Shown here in pieces: positions 11,380 to 23,689 of a stretch of 64,000 nt of DNA. Within the stretch, counting starts at the first letter, position 1; every line of letters starts with the position of its first letter. A model generated the notes under the pieces. The model had not been told where the DNA came from. It saw nothing but the letters and a program-made list of their open reading frames with translations, and did no database searches. A program made the position numbers and the translations under genes. Source of the stretch: Mytilus edulis (taxonomy: Eukaryota; Mollusca; Bivalvia; Mytilida; Mytilidae); the NCBI RefSeq assembly GCF_963676685.1, contig NC_092350.1, positions 70,682,502 to 70,746,501 on the forward strand, in the 5' to 3' direction.

Positions 11380-13184
11380 ATGGCGACAAAGAGTGAAATA
11401 AAATCTTTAAATCACGATGAACGATCGCATGTAGCTTTTAAAAACCGGTCATGTCGAAGAGCAACATTGTTTTGGCATAATTATGAGGGAAATTTAATAC
11501 GGTACGCCATTATTGAACCTGAGGGTGTACACCGGATGAACACTTATGTAACACATCCTTGGTCTGTATCAGATAGTGAAAGTGGCGACAGACTTTTAGT
11601 CGATAATAATTTCGTGTTTTATCCCCGATCACAAGGAGAAGAACATGGATCAAACTATGAGAGAATTTGCATTGACCTTCCTGGTAAGTATATACATATT
11701 ATAAAGAGAGAGATAAAAATAAAAAAAAAGGGGGGGGGGGCTTCGGTTCTGTATTTATTTCAGAACCTCAATATTATCAATAGCTCCTTAGTTTTTTGGC
11801 TTATTTTTCTCTAATCTTTCTTTTTTTACCAAGTTTTTTCTGCCGTGTATATCTATTGTTCTCTGCTTTGTAACCCTATCCTGAACTTCATACATTGACA
11901 TTACGGCAACGGTAGTTTGAACAAACCCGTTTTGAGGCTAGTGTAAGACGATCTCTTCACTTTATAAATTGAACACCCCCTTTTTGTCTCTAATTTCCTT
12001 TACGAAAGTTGATTACAGCCTGACTACCGCATAGGCATATTGTGCACCCAATTTACCTTGATTACATTTATCAAAGAGTTTTATACTTATTAGATGGGTA
12101 GTACATCAAGGATAAATAAAAAAAATTATTGCATTCCATGATTGACGTCATTTTTATCACGTTTATTTCTAGAAAACAAGACAATACAAAAAAATTCAAA
12201 AAAAAAGAAAAAGAAAACAGTAAAATAACGAAACTTTCAAGGAAAATTCAAATCAGAGAGTCCTTTATCAGATGGCAACAGCATGAGCTTAAACACATCA
12301 AACGAATATAAAACAAAAGTTATATTCTTAACTTGGTACAGGCCTTTCCTTATGTATACAGAAAATGGTGATTAAACCTGGTTTAATAACTAGCTAAACC
12401 TCTAACTTGTATGACTGTCCCATCGAACGTTATCATATTGACAACAAGTGAGGGCCCTCATGGGGTTTTTGATTATGTGATTACTTGGCCGTTTTTTTAA
12501 TGATTATTTGATTATTAAGCCAAATATTTCATGATTATTTGATTACCTAGGACTGTATTTTTAGTTTATGATTATTTGATTACTAAAGATAAGCAAATAT
12601 TTAATGATTATGTGATTATATTGGCAAAAAAATGGTGATTATGTGATTACTAGGACCCCCCCCCCCCCCATGAGGGGCCTCACAAGTGTGAGCAAAACAA
12701 ACAGACGTTACATTTAGGTAAAAATGTCAAAAAGCCGTAACGGTTATGAAATCCTACTGGCATGACTGGCCCTTTAGTAAAACTTTGTTTTCATGTAGGT
12801 CAAGGGCATTTATAATTTGTTATATGCGGTATTGGTTTTGCTCATTGTTGAAGGTTGTACTATTACATATATACTATTCATTTTGGTCTCAGGTGGATAA
12901 TTGCCTCATTGGTAATTACATCATATCTTATATGATATTTAAAATATATTTCATTTTAAATAAAAAATTTAGTACCCAAAATTATGAAAAACACTAATTA
13001 ATATACTATAATTGTTTCAGTGTATCCATTATGGATCAGATGTCTACAGGTTTTACGGAAGACGATACCCAAAGATCATATCGACAGTTTGCAGATTCCT
13101 AACAATCTGAAACACGCTTTAAATTATGCACCAGACATCAATTTTACAGACTACACAAACTTTTGCACAGTCAATGCACAATGA
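11380..13184 (+). CDS. VHL: von Hippel-Lindau protein homologue, copy 2 (two exons)
   Basis: Exon 1 is 11380-11683 and exon 2 is 13021-13184, 155 residues in all. The splice (G|gtaagt to tttcag|TG) has the same phase and position as in copy 1, so this is a DNA-level tandem duplication and not a retrocopy. The pocket residues are kept: W32, Y42, H59 and W61, with T55 at the human Ser111 position. The NRSPR block is changed to NRSCR. The alpha domain starts VYPLWIRCLQVLRKTIPKD and keeps R-C-L for elongin C. By eye the two copies share somewhat over half of their residues. I start at the ATGGCG matching copy 1, although an in-frame open stretch reaches 11344. Candidate poly(A) signals lie at 13531 and 13541. 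Confidence 0.92.
12229..12435 (-). repeat. Interspersed repeat R3, reverse copy
   Basis: Shares blocks with 21706-21880, 46640-46790 and 55850-55945: in this orientation 'GGAAAATTC', 'CCTTTATCAGATGGCA', 'AACACATCAAACGAAT' and 'AACCTGGTTTAATAACTAGC'. Class unknown. Confidence 0.6.
12451..12680. mobile_element. Short hAT-like element with a minisatellite core (1 of 3)
   Basis: Ends AGGGCCCTCATGGGG and CCCCATGAGGGGCCT form terminal inverted repeats. The 8 bp outside are AACAAGTG (12443-12450) and CACAAGTG (12681-12688), matching at seven of eight. The interior is a degenerate tandem repeat of TGATTATTTGATTA-type units, ending in a C run. No ORF. Confidence 0.7.
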
Positions 13185-13530
13185 GTCTGATTGGAGTACA
13201 CGCATCACTATCTAGTCATCAGTAAGTTTAAAATGTATAAATGCATTTTAATCTTGAAAATTTCTTAAAGAAACGATAATTATACCAGTAACCGTGAACC
13301 AATCAGTAGTTGTTTTGAGGAGCAAATCAAGACCAAGGCTATCATTAATTTGGAGGTCGATATGCAAGGGCGAAGTTGTTTGACAGAAGACCACTAAGTA
13401 TATAAAAAGTCGAGGAGGATTACGGAGATATGTTAATGGTGATGATGTCGACCGTCGAACTATGATGTAGTTTGAGAAGTAGTTTTGCCAGATTTACTGG
13501 AATGAACGAAATTGCACAGCTTCATTTTAC

Positions 13531-13546
13531 AATAAACACTAATAAA
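13531..13546 (+). terminator. Candidate poly(A) signals of VHL copy 2
   Basis: Two AATAAA hexamers, at 13531 and 13541, about 350 bp after the stop codon of VHL copy 2. Confidence 0.45.
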
Positions 13547-13624
13547 CATTTGAAATAGATGTCGATTTCATTGTTTTATTTTATACACATATATATATTT
13601 GGTAAATAAAGGTACATAATAAAA

Positions 13625-13955
13625 TTGAGTATATGGAAATGGGGAATATGTCAAAGAGACAACAACCCGACCAAAGAACAAACAACAGCCAAAGGCCACC
13701 AATGGGTCTTCAACGCAACGAGAAGATCACGCCCCGGAGGTTGTCCTAAATAAAATTGTGTACTAGATCAGTGCAAATGGACGTCACCCAACTTCAAAAC
13801 ATATAAAGGAACTAAAATGAAAGAAAAAAAATCCAAGACTAACAAAGTCCAGAGGCTCCTGACTTGGAACAGGCGCAAAAATGCGGCGGGGTTAAACATG
13901 TTTGTGAGATCTCAACCCTCCCCCTATACCTCTAACCAATGTAGAAAAATTTAAA
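13625..13955 (+). repeat. Interspersed mussel-type repeat R2, near full length
   Basis: Begins 'GGAAATGGGGAATATGTC', has 'AAAGAGACAACAACCCGACC', then 'AGGCTCCTGACTTGG' and 'CAACCCTCCCCCTATACC'. Fragments in reverse are at 4478-4662 and 19161-19290. I know this as a very common sequence in mussels; its transposon class is unclear. Confidence 0.65.
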
Positions 13956-15117
13956 GAAATAATCCCGAATAATCAATTATATTTAAATTTGCATAGCGAC
14001 GGTGGTTTTAGTTTGAGGGGCCGTTATCATAATCACGACAAACTACAGATCGGTTCCCTTCTTTTGTGTTTTTTTTTAATTTTTTTTTATAAAACAATGT
14101 TCCCTTTTAAAAACCTTGGTACTGACATGAACATCTGATTTTATTCTCCAAACCAAAAACCTACAGAATAATCATCTAGCACAAGCTGGCTGCACATTTT
14201 TCATCACACCAGTACATTGAAAAAATGACCTTATGTTTGTTGCCTTAGAGTCCAGTTGCAAATATTTCATGTCATATAAGTAACACAGTTGGCGAATTCG
14301 AACTAATGACCACTGGCAATCATTGGCAATCATACCACATCTTCTTTTTTATACTATGTATTATGTGGCTTAAAGGTAGTCATAGGAGTGGGAACCATGG
14401 GAATGGTTGATTTTGTGAAATCGGGAAATACATTTACGAAGAAGATAAAGAGATTTTTGGTAAGGTGAGAAAGCGACCAAGTTAAAATTACAAGTGTATA
14501 CAGGTCATCATACTTATAATTATGAAAATATTGACTGCATAAAGTAATGTCCTATCTGTGTGAAAGTTTTTCGGCAGACAGTTTTGTTTAAAGCGCAAGG
14601 ACCGTAGCACCTGATAATACAGACCCAATATCAAAGACGTATTTGTACCCAGTGTGGGATCTACGGGGTTCCAGGGGTTGAAACCCCCCTTTTGGGGACA
14701 ATCAATGCATTTGTTTCGGGACATACATTTACACTGGGTAGCTAGCATCACCCTCTTTTGAAAATGACTGGATCCGCCCCTGGTGCCGGTATAGGTACAT
14801 ACATAAGTTCTTGGTGACAGTACAATTTTTTTAACCCTCAACATGGTTCAACAGACATTGGCCATTGCCATTCCAGTTAACACTTAATTTAGTCATGTAG
14901 AGTCACTGCTTTATTCAATGCAAAAACATGCAGTCTCTGCAACTTTTTAAAGAAGATAAAAAGTACCTCAGCAGCAGACAAGCCAAACGAGATAGTGCAA
15001 AGCGGAACTGTAACTTCAATTTTTTAAAATCAAAGCACCAAAGGCGCTGTAGGCAGTTAAGTAAAAAAAGCAGAGGCAAACTTGGCAGAAGTTTATATAA
15101 AAAGACAAATATTGTTT
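13956..15117. other. Gene-free stretch
   Basis: No supported gene. Around 14650-14785 lie GGGGTTGAAACCCCCC and GGATCCGCCCCTG, which look like ends of a small hAT-type element but do not pair cleanly. A 63-codon basic open stretch at 14928-15119 is unlikely to be a gene. Confidence 0.45.
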
Positions 15118-16140
15118 AATAAACAGCTGCGCCATGAGCGCATGATACGCCCGACGTCTTGTGTGGAAGTTTTATGCAATAATCATAAATAGTTTCTGAG
15201 GAAGTTTTAAGCAATAACCATTTATTGTTTTTGAGACACGGCGTGACATGTGAAACCCCCCACCCTGTTTTTTTTTTTACAAATATCACTAAAATAAAAT
15301 TTTGAATCAAACCAAAAACTATACATATCTTTAAATTAGTATAACAAAGAAGTGTGTACAGTTTCAAGCAATAATCATAAATTGTTTTTGAGATACGGCA
15401 CGACATGTAAAAAAAACCCTCCCCTTTTTTACAAAATACTCAATAACTCAAAAATAAAATTTTGAGTCATCACCAAAAAGTATACAGATCTTTAGATTAA
15501 TATAAAATAGAAGTGTGTAAAGTTTTAAGCAATAATCATAAATCGTTTTTGAGATACGGCACGACATGTAAAAAAAAACCTCCCCCTTTTTTTACAAAAT
15601 ACTCAATAACTCAAAAATGAAATATTGAATCATCACCAAAAAGTATACAGATCTTTAGATTAATATAACTAAGAAGTGTGTAAAGTTTTAAGCAATAATC
15701 ATAAATCTTTTTTGAGATACAGCGCGACATGTAAAAAAGACCTCCCCCTTTTTTTACAAAATACTCAAAAACTCAAAAATGAAATTTTTAATCATCACCA
15801 AAAGGTATACAGATATTAAGATTGATATAACTAAGAAGTGTGTAAAGTTTTAAGCAATAATCAAGAAACGTTTTTGAGATACGGTGTGACATGTGAAAAA
15901 AAACACAACCCTGTTTTAGTTACAAAGTGCCGTAACTCAAAAAGTTTAAATCTTATTTTCACCAAAAAGTATACAGATCATTTGACCATCATAAGAAACA
16001 ACTATATTAAGTTTAATGAAATTTGGATAAGTCGTTCTCAAGTTACGGTGCGACATATTTACGCCGGACAGACGGACAGACAGACGGACGGACATTTGTA
16101 TACCATAATACGTCCCGTCAAAATTTTGACGGGCGTATAA
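15118..16140 (+). mobile_element. Pearl-like element A: ~162-bp tandem cores with a (GACG)n tail
   Basis: Starts with CATGATACGCCCGACG and ends with TTTTGACGGGCGTATAA, so the ends are inverted (ATACGCCCG / CGGGCGTAT). Inside, about five tandem units are marked by TATACA near 15320, 15481, 15644, 15806 and 15970, with periods of 161-164 bp. A GACGGACAGACAGACGGAC microsatellite is at 16069-16092. This architecture (core repeats of about 160 bp plus an ACGG microsatellite) is that of the bivalve 'pearl' elements. Confidence 0.75.
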
Positions 16141-17019
16141 AATTGGTGAAAATATTATCTCGGCTATTTCTCAAGTATTGAATAATGTTTGCACCCTAAA
16201 GTTTTCACTATCCAATCCTGCCACTTTCAAAAGTTATGTGACGTCTAATTAATTTTTTTAATATTTAATATCTGCGATTATGCACATACTGTACACTGTC
16301 CCATGTAAGGGGAGAGTTTGTGCCTGTCCATATTGAGGACCCAGTAATTTGTTAATTGTTGCTGTATATCATATCCACTTTTCATAAATGTTTTGTACAT
16401 AAATCAGGCTGCTTTAGTTTTATTGTTTTACATTTGTAATTTCCTGGTCTTTTAACGCTTACTATGCAGTATACATGTAGGTGTTGCTAATAGTTACAAG
16501 CTGCATGGAGGAATATTCTTATCAGAATATTAATAATTTCAATAATGGGATCCAGCAGTGGTGTAATGTTTAATTCAACTATATTCTAGAGTATGAATAT
16601 GCCATATTAGCAGTTTTAGTTGCATCAGCTTGTGCACCTACATTGTATGTACAATCATCAAATCATAGCTGAAACTATCTGAAGTGGTGTAATTTTCTTG
16701 TAAGTTATATTACAATAAATGCTGATGTTGTTATAATGGCCTAGCAATGATACAACATTTTTTGAAGCCTGTATGTATGGTTGCCTAACTATAATTGCTT
16801 ACTTTCTTCATTTGAATTTTGGTGGATATATATAAATATAGTTGTCTCATAATGATGCATTGGCTATCATTCCACATCTTCTTATCTTTATAATAATTGT
16901 ACAAGTCTTATCTATACTCAGCTTTTAGTACAGAGACATGTTTTGTCTATTTGTTATTTTGATAATCGGCAAATAATACAATTAAAATTGAAATGCATTA
17001 ACATGTAAAATATATTCAA
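16141..17019. other. Gene-free stretch with repeat fragments
   Basis: A diverged R1 fragment covers about 16295-16500 ('CTGTCCCATGTAAGGGG', 'GTGCCTGTCC'). A short R1 end is at about 16848-16885. No gene is supported. Confidence 0.5.
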
Positions 17020-17830
17020 AGACAATGATCCATGACTGATTGTACAGGGCTGAACAATCCCTATGGAAATAAGATGTGCCAACACTAGTACTTATACAAC
17101 TGCTTACCAAATACCATGGACTTTTCATAAGTTGTCCCCTTTAAACAAACCTTATTAACACATATCTAATTTCTAAGTCATTCAATGAACAATAATGAGA
17201 GGGTGTGGTTATATAATATCCATGGAAATGAAACTTTTAAATACCAACATTGATTTTTGATTTGTATATCAAATGGCTTTAACTTAAAAAATTACTGGTA
17301 TCTTAAACTAACATAATTATAATAATCACAAACTAATTCAAGTAAACTAGTTCAAAGTTCAAAGTCAATAGATCATGCATATGACCGAGGGGTAAGGACC
17401 AAATTTCCTCTATGGAACTGAGATGTGCTAATGCTTCTTCACCTGCATGGTAATCATCATTGACTTACGACGATTGGTTTTCCTCATAGTAAAATAATCA
17501 AAAGCTTTTTGAAATTTCAAAGTAACATAAGTTTCCAAGTAAAAAGAAAATAATTGAGGGGGCAGGGCCAAATATCCTCAATAGAAATTGAAAGTGACAA
17601 AGTTTATACAACTGCACACCAAATATCATTGACCGTTCACTAGTGGTTCCTCAATAACTGACCTAATCAAAAACTAATACATGTAAAGTAAGTTTCAGAG
17701 TCAATAGACCATGACAAAGGGGGTGGGGCTAAATATTCTGGTAATGAGATATACCTATGCTAACACAACTGCTTACCAAATATCATTGACCTCCCATAAA
17801 CTAGACCTAATCACACAATCAAAATCTGCA
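17020..17830. repeat. Old tandem array, period about 155-172 bp
   Basis: About five diverged units share 'AACTGCTTACCAAATA', 'ATCATTGAC' and 'GACCATGAC...GGG' blocks; landmarks lie near 17113, 17456, 17626 and 17780. It probably has the same architecture as the other ~160-bp arrays, but terminal inverted repeats and a tetranucleotide tail are not visible. Confidence 0.6.
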
Positions 17831-18587
17831 TTTTTGTAATACATTGCTGATGCTGACAAAACAACACAACTGTATATACATGTATACTTAGTATGCCTCT
17901 CTTTTTGACTCTGTCATCTTTGGCAAGACAAAAATTCCAAATATTTTGTCCATCTTTTTTTAATATTTCTATATTCTTAATTTCTTAAATAAATCATTGC
18001 TGCATTTACACATAATTCAATATCAATTTCGAAATGTCTACTTCAATACGTGTCAAAATCACTTCACTGTCCAATTTCACCAATTGAGCTTAATTTTTAA
18101 CTCAATTAATAATATTCATTTGTTATAACTGCTGGCAAGTTTATAAATAATTCCTGTCATAAAGCTGAATCAAAACTTGTTATACTAGTCGACATGATTA
18201 GACCTGGCATAAATAATCTTCAAAACTGATCAAATATGTACATGTACATGTAGATATATGTAAATATCTTCATAACATCATACATGTAGTAGTCTAGAGT
18301 TTCATTGTTGTTGTTGAACTAAAGGGGTGAATAGACAATCCAATTGCTACAGAGAATCATGTATTGTACATATACATGTACATGTATGCCTTGCCTCTTC
18401 TTGTATTAGCCATTGCCAAAGATTGGAATCAAGCTGAAATAAAAACAAATACAAATAGGTATAATATTCATATACATATACAATGTAGCAAAAAGGCTTC
18501 ATTTCACGTCCACTTGTATTTTTGTCCATCTGATGAGTTAAGCCTTTTTCAACTGATTTTTATAGTTCGTTCTTATGTTGTACTGTA
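17831..18587. other. Gene-free stretch rich in ACATGT palindromes
   Basis: AT-rich, with clusters of TACATGTA (around 18236-18290 and 18366-18390). Short open stretches on both strands here are products of that simple sequence. Confidence 0.5.
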
Positions 18588-18960
18588 ATACCACTGTCCC
18601 AGGTTAGGGGAGGGTTGGGATCCCGCTAACATGTTTAACCCCGCCACATTATTTATGTATGTGCCTGTCCCAAGTCAGAAGCCTGTAATTCAGTGGTTGT
18701 CGTTTGTTTATGTGTTACATATGTATATATTTGTTTTTCGTTCATTTTTTTTAATATAAATAAGGCCGTTAGTTTTCTCGTTTGAATTGTTCTACATTGT
18801 CTTGTTGGGGCCTTTTATAGCTGACTATGCAGTATGGGATTTGCTCATTGTTGAAGGCCATACAGTGACCTGTAGTTGTTAATGTCTGTGTCATTTTGGT
18901 CTCTTGTGGACAGTTGTCTCATTGGCAAGAATACCACATCTTCTTTTTTTATATATTCAT
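18588..18960 (+). repeat. Interspersed mussel-type repeat R1, near full length
   Basis: Runs from 'CCCAGGTTAGGGGAGGG' through 'CAGTGGTTGTCGTTTG' and 'CTCATTGTTGAAGGCC' to 'TTGTCTCATTGGCAAGAATA' and a T-rich end. The same unit, whole or in part, recurs at 12823-12935, 26945-27045, 33000-33260, 35918-36018, 39305-39492, 42170-42430, 55080-55290, 55935-56018 and 59548-59610. Class unknown. Confidence 0.7.
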
Positions 18961-19160
18961 GTCTAAATCTTTATGTATAAGTTTTGTCCATGTTTATTCA
19001 GGCCCTTATAATTACATTTGTAATGCTTAAATTCTCTAGGGTCCAAAGTCAGGATCGTATGGCCTTTGATTTTCAATTATAAATTCTTGTGTATAATTCT
19101 TACTTAAGTTTAGTATGACTATGAAGTCAATAATCACTGAACTAGTAACTTTTGTTTTAG

Positions 19161-19290
19161 GGGTCAATTGAAGCAAGCCTCCGTGAATGAGAGTTTCTCG
19201 CTGCGTTAAAGACCATTTGGTGGCCTTCAGCTGTTCTCAGCTCTTTGGTCGTGTTGTTGTCTTTTTAGCACATTCCCCATTTTCATTCCA
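19161..19290 (-). repeat. Repeat R2 fragment
   Basis: Reverse-complement match to 13625-13740, with 'CTCGCTGCGTTAAAGACC' and 'CACATTCCCCATTTTC'. Confidence 0.6.
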
Positions 19291-21399
19291 ATTAAAAATT
19301 TTATTTGAAATTATTAGTGAAATATCTTGATCACGGATTCGCTGTCATCCATTGCCAATGTTATAATAAAATAATATATCTGTTCTATAAATAATTGATA
19401 ACTTGTTGAAAACGTAACTTCGTAAGGCACAACGTTACCTTCTATAGGGCTTCTTTTTGTATCATGCGAGGGTTTTTTCACAGTATTTTCATAGAAAAGT
19501 GGTTTACCAGTATCAAGTTGCTGAAGGAAACGCAAAGTTATGATTCTTGAACGAGTGTTTAAAATGAAAAAATCAAAAAATGAAACATCGAAAAAGATGT
19601 GTTTTCATTTCCGAAAAATGAAGTGCTTGTAAATCCAAATCAACTACGGCTTGGGAGGCGTCACAAAGTTCGTACTTAATATTTTACAATTATTATATAT
19701 CGGCGACTTTTGAAGTGAATAATGCTGTCCTTTAGCAAATTTTTAATAAAGTAGTAATCTTAATATTGTTTGAAGCGCCTTTGGCTATATCGAAGCACAT
19801 GTAGCAGTCTGTAACACCAAAGCCTTAACTTAAACACGATAAAGGAAACCATCTTGAAATGACCTGACATCGACAAAATCTATAAATACGTATGCAAATG
19901 AGGTCCCGATTGAAATTGCAAAGGCCCTGATCGAGTATAATGTTTGGGGGTTTACACGACGGAGATACACGATCATGACAAATAATAATTGAATAACATC
20001 ATCTTGCATTAAATAATTAAATAAAATACATATCTTCACCTATCAAGATCAAGATCAGAAATGAAATAATCAAGTATTCTCACAAATTCAAGACTTATAC
20101 AGACAGGAAGTAAGACAATGCTTTTAAATATTTACCTTTATTAAGATGGAATCCACCAAATTCAACAGCGCCACTGATTAAACAGAGCCGCAAAATAATA
20201 TCCATGCGCCATTTGGCAAATTTTAATGCCTTCATTACAAACGTTTTCGGCGATGAAATTATTCTTACAATAGTTTACTTACATCTTCATCAAAAGCACA
20301 GACGATAAAAAGCTATGCTTAACTTTTTAATTGGCACTTTTTCAAATGGGGAACATCAATTGTTTTGGGAAAATCGACGATCATTTAAGGTAATCTTCCT
20401 TATAATTATTGTTTTTCATAACAAAAAGTGTGAAAAAAATGTCTAATTAGTTATAAAGAATCTACCAGACCTGCCAGATCAGAGCAATGACACTTTTTCA
20501 AAAAATCCCAGGGGGGGACCCAAATCCAGGGTGCTCGCATAAGGCAGCTTAACTGCCTAACAATCCACAGAACATTAGGCAGTTTTTCCATAATTTATCC
20601 ATGAAACCAAGTTTCAAGCAAATTTTCAGGCATTGAATAACTGAAATTTAACCCAAGGTTTTAAGCTCAACTGGCTGATTGGATTTTTTTAAATAATTTT
20701 CGATTGTATGCCTTTAACCTTGAAAAAAAATAAAGAGGAAGAAATTGTTAACAACAAAATCGATCAGTCAATGTGTATAAACAGGTGAGGGGTTCAGGCT
20801 CTTAGCAACCTCTTGTTAACCAGTTTTCAAATTAGGTTATATTATTGTAATGGAACTCATGTTGTTCTGGATGTCTTCTTCTTTGCTATAAATTGTAATA
20901 TGTGATGATTGATAGCTGTTTGCTATACATCCAGTGGCAAATATATCACGGACTTTCAGGTTGAGATGATGATTTGAAGAAGAAAAAAATCATGGAGAAG
21001 ATTTTGACCACCTCTTGAAGGAGATTTAAAATATTAAATTTAACCAAATGGGTAAACAAATGTTAACACAGAATTGATATGTCTAGCATGTCAGCATAAA
21101 ATTCAGAAAAAAGACAATCTGACAAACAGTTAGTATACTAATTAATTCAGTCACTGAATCAAGAACTAGTTGGCAGGACCTTCAACATTGTCAAGAAACC
21201 GAGATTTATAGCAGTAATCTTACTTTGTAGAAAATAGTGTTGTCTATTGCAAATATACCCATCAATCTAACATAAGCAGGAAAAAATTGAAATTGGTAAC
21301 CAATTCGAAGTCACTGGACCATGACCTAAGCAGAAAACTTAACAATTATTGACACCATCAACAATGATGCTGTCTTTACCTGAAAAGCAATGCCTATAG
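19291..21399. other. Gene-free stretch
   Basis: No supported gene or splice-consistent exon on either strand. A short C/G-rich block (CCCAGGGGGGGACCC) lies near 20508. Open stretches at 19314-19535 and 19830-20039 resemble nothing known. Confidence 0.45.
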
Positions 21400-21546
21400 C
21401 TGTGTTTGGATATACGCATATGGCGGCCTATGGTTACCCATAGGTACCTTTGGGTAACCATGGTTTGATATTTTGATACATAAAATATCAAACCATAGGT
21501 ACCTATGGGTAACCATAGGCCGCCTCAGGCGTATATCCAAACACAG
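21400..21546. mobile_element. Near-perfect palindromic MITE, 147 bp
   Basis: Arms CTGTGTTTGGATATACGC and their reverse complement enclose a second inverted pair containing GGTTACCCATAGGTACC. A transcript would fold into one long hairpin. No ORF. Confidence 0.8.
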
Positions 21547-21705
21547 CCTATGTCGTGCCTAATAGACCCTAGGGGAGATTAATATTTTTCTTCAATAACA
21601 TTGTTTATTAGGATAATTAAATAAGCATCCTTATTCATATTACTAGTATGTCTTTCTGCATCTGGATTCTATTACCAATTTCCTTCATTTTGCGACTCAT
21701 ACAAG

Positions 21706-21880
21706 TGAGAGGTTTAGCTAGCTATCAAACCAGGTTTAATCAACCATTTTCTTGCTGAGTAAATCAGGAATAAGACAGTTGTTATCCATTAGTTTAATGT
21801 GTTCCAGCTTTTGATTTTGCCATTGGCTTAGGAATTTTCCTTTTAGAATTTTCCTCAGAGTTCAGTATTTTTGTTATTTA
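21706..21880 (+). repeat. Interspersed repeat R3
   Basis: Contains 'GAGGTTTAGCTAGC', 'GACAGTTGTTATCCATTAG', 'CCTCAGAGTTCAGTATTTTT'. Related copies are at 12229-12435, 46640-46790 and 55850-55945. Confidence 0.6.
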
Positions 21881-23245
21881 TTTTTTCTGGAAAAATGAAA
21901 TGAAATAACACTATAAGGGCTTAAAAGTATAAAGCTATTATGATTTTTCTTGACACACTGCTGTTCAAACTCTGTGTGTTTTGCATTAAAAACAAGGGTA
22001 AAACCTAATGCCCCCTACGCTATGGCAAGGACATAAAAAAGAATACCTAACATTTTTTTGGGAAATTTGTTTTCCCTTTCAATGCAACAGTTGTATTTTA
22101 GGTCAAGTCCAATAGACACAAAAATAGAGGATATTATTGATTACATGATCTGCTGACAAAAAGGACATCTGTCATTATTTTCACACAAATCTTTGGGGAA
22201 AAAATACTGAAAAAAAGTCATGTGTAACGCAGTATTTTGAAAAAATGCTCCTGGTTTCATAGTTCTATTCAAATTGAGGCCTCTCTCCATCAATTAGGGA
22301 GGTTTATAAAACATGAGAATAAGGCAAAAATTTTGTCAATAAGATCATATTTATTATGATAATTATATAATATAAACATCCATATTCACATATCACAGTT
22401 AAAATAGATTTGAAAAGTTTAAAAAATTTAAATCACATAATATAAGGAGTATACATCTAATATGTACAAGTTTGTAAGGACTTTTCCATTAAAATAGAGG
22501 GAGGAAGGTCGTATGGAAAGTTCCATTTAAGGACATTGGGTTGTTGGTCAGTTGAGATTGTATAAATAAAAAGGAGATGTGGCATTATTTACAATGAGAC
22601 CATTGTCCACCATACACTAGGATGTTGATTTATTGTATGCAAATTTCTTGATTAGGACATGGGTAGCATTTTATTTCATAAATCTCTTCCTATCAACCCT
22701 CATCTGTTTTAATGGAATAATCCCACAAATGGAATTAATATGTATATATTTTGCCTATATTTTACCATTTTGTTATTTTATAAAATGTCTACTAATGTTA
22801 CCTTCCACTCAAAGTCAGCCTTTTACAAGAAACCTTATAACAAATTATTAAGGAAATTACTGACTCAATTTAAACAGTACTACCTACTTCTTTCATGCAA
22901 AATTCTTTAAATTTATTTTTAAGCATTTTGATCTATTTGGTTTTTTAACAATTACAATTATCGCGAATATAAATGCTATTAATAATTCTGAATTTCTTTA
23001 ACTTTAAATAAACTCTTTTCTTAATATTGGCTGACAGTCAAACACAATTCACAACATCAAAATAGAAAAAATAATAAAAAATTGCACTTAAAACTGAAAT
23101 ATATTTCGTATTAAATACTAAAGCCCTTATGGGACTAAGATCCTTAAAATACATCCAACGCTCCATACTCAGAGTACAATTTTGATTCGTTAATTTCAGT
23201 CTTGGGTACGATTATCACACTTGAAAGTGGCCTGGGCTCTCTGTC
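21881..23245. other. Gene-free AT-rich stretch
   Basis: Nothing supported. The 72-codon hydrophobic open stretch at 22633-22851 is AT-rich sequence without family resemblance. Confidence 0.45.
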
Positions 23246-23366
23246 ATAAAATTTTACTCATTACTCACGAGTATAAAATTTTACTCATTACTCACGAGTA
23301 TAAAATTTTACTCATTAATCACGAGTATAAAATTTACTCATTACTCACAAGTATAAAAATTTACAG
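23246..23366. repeat. 27-bp minisatellite, about four copies
   Basis: Unit ATAAAATTTTACTCATTACT followed by CACGAGT, repeated head to tail with small indels. Confidence 0.85.
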
Positions 23367-23518
23367 TAAAATCCCCAATTCTGGTTTTCTGATTGGTTGA
23401 CTTTTTAAAAGTCTTGTGTACAATACTCATGCTTGAAACATTAATGACAGCAAGGTCAGATGGCTTCAGCAACCACAAAAATATGAATCAATAAAAAAAA
23501 GTATGATCGTTAAGTTAC

Positions 23519-23689
23519 ATTATTCATTACATTTATCAATTCTTTATTCATTACATTTATCAATTCTTTATTCATTACATTTATCAAGTCTTTATTCATT
23601 ACATTTATCAATTCTTTATTCATTACATTTATCAATTCTTTATTTATTACATTTATCAATTCTTTATTCATTACATTTATCAATTCTTA
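23519..23689. repeat. 24-bp minisatellite, about seven copies
   Basis: Unit ATTCATTACATTTATCAATT followed by CTTT. Because 24 is a multiple of three, it yields an open frame with LHLSILYS repeats, which I do not regard as a gene. Confidence 0.9.

Larger units (their letters stand above)
11684..13020 (+). other. Intron of VHL copy 2 with repeats
   Basis: GT-AG intron of 1337 bp. It contains a G run near 11731-11740, a mussel-type repeat R3 in reverse (about 12229-12435), a short hAT-like element (12451-12680) and a fragment of repeat R1 (12823-12935). Confidence 0.8.

Noticed and set aside
14928-15119. 63-codon lysine/arginine-rich open frame
   Set aside because: Composition is AT-rich chance; adjoins a pearl-like element; no homologue recognised.
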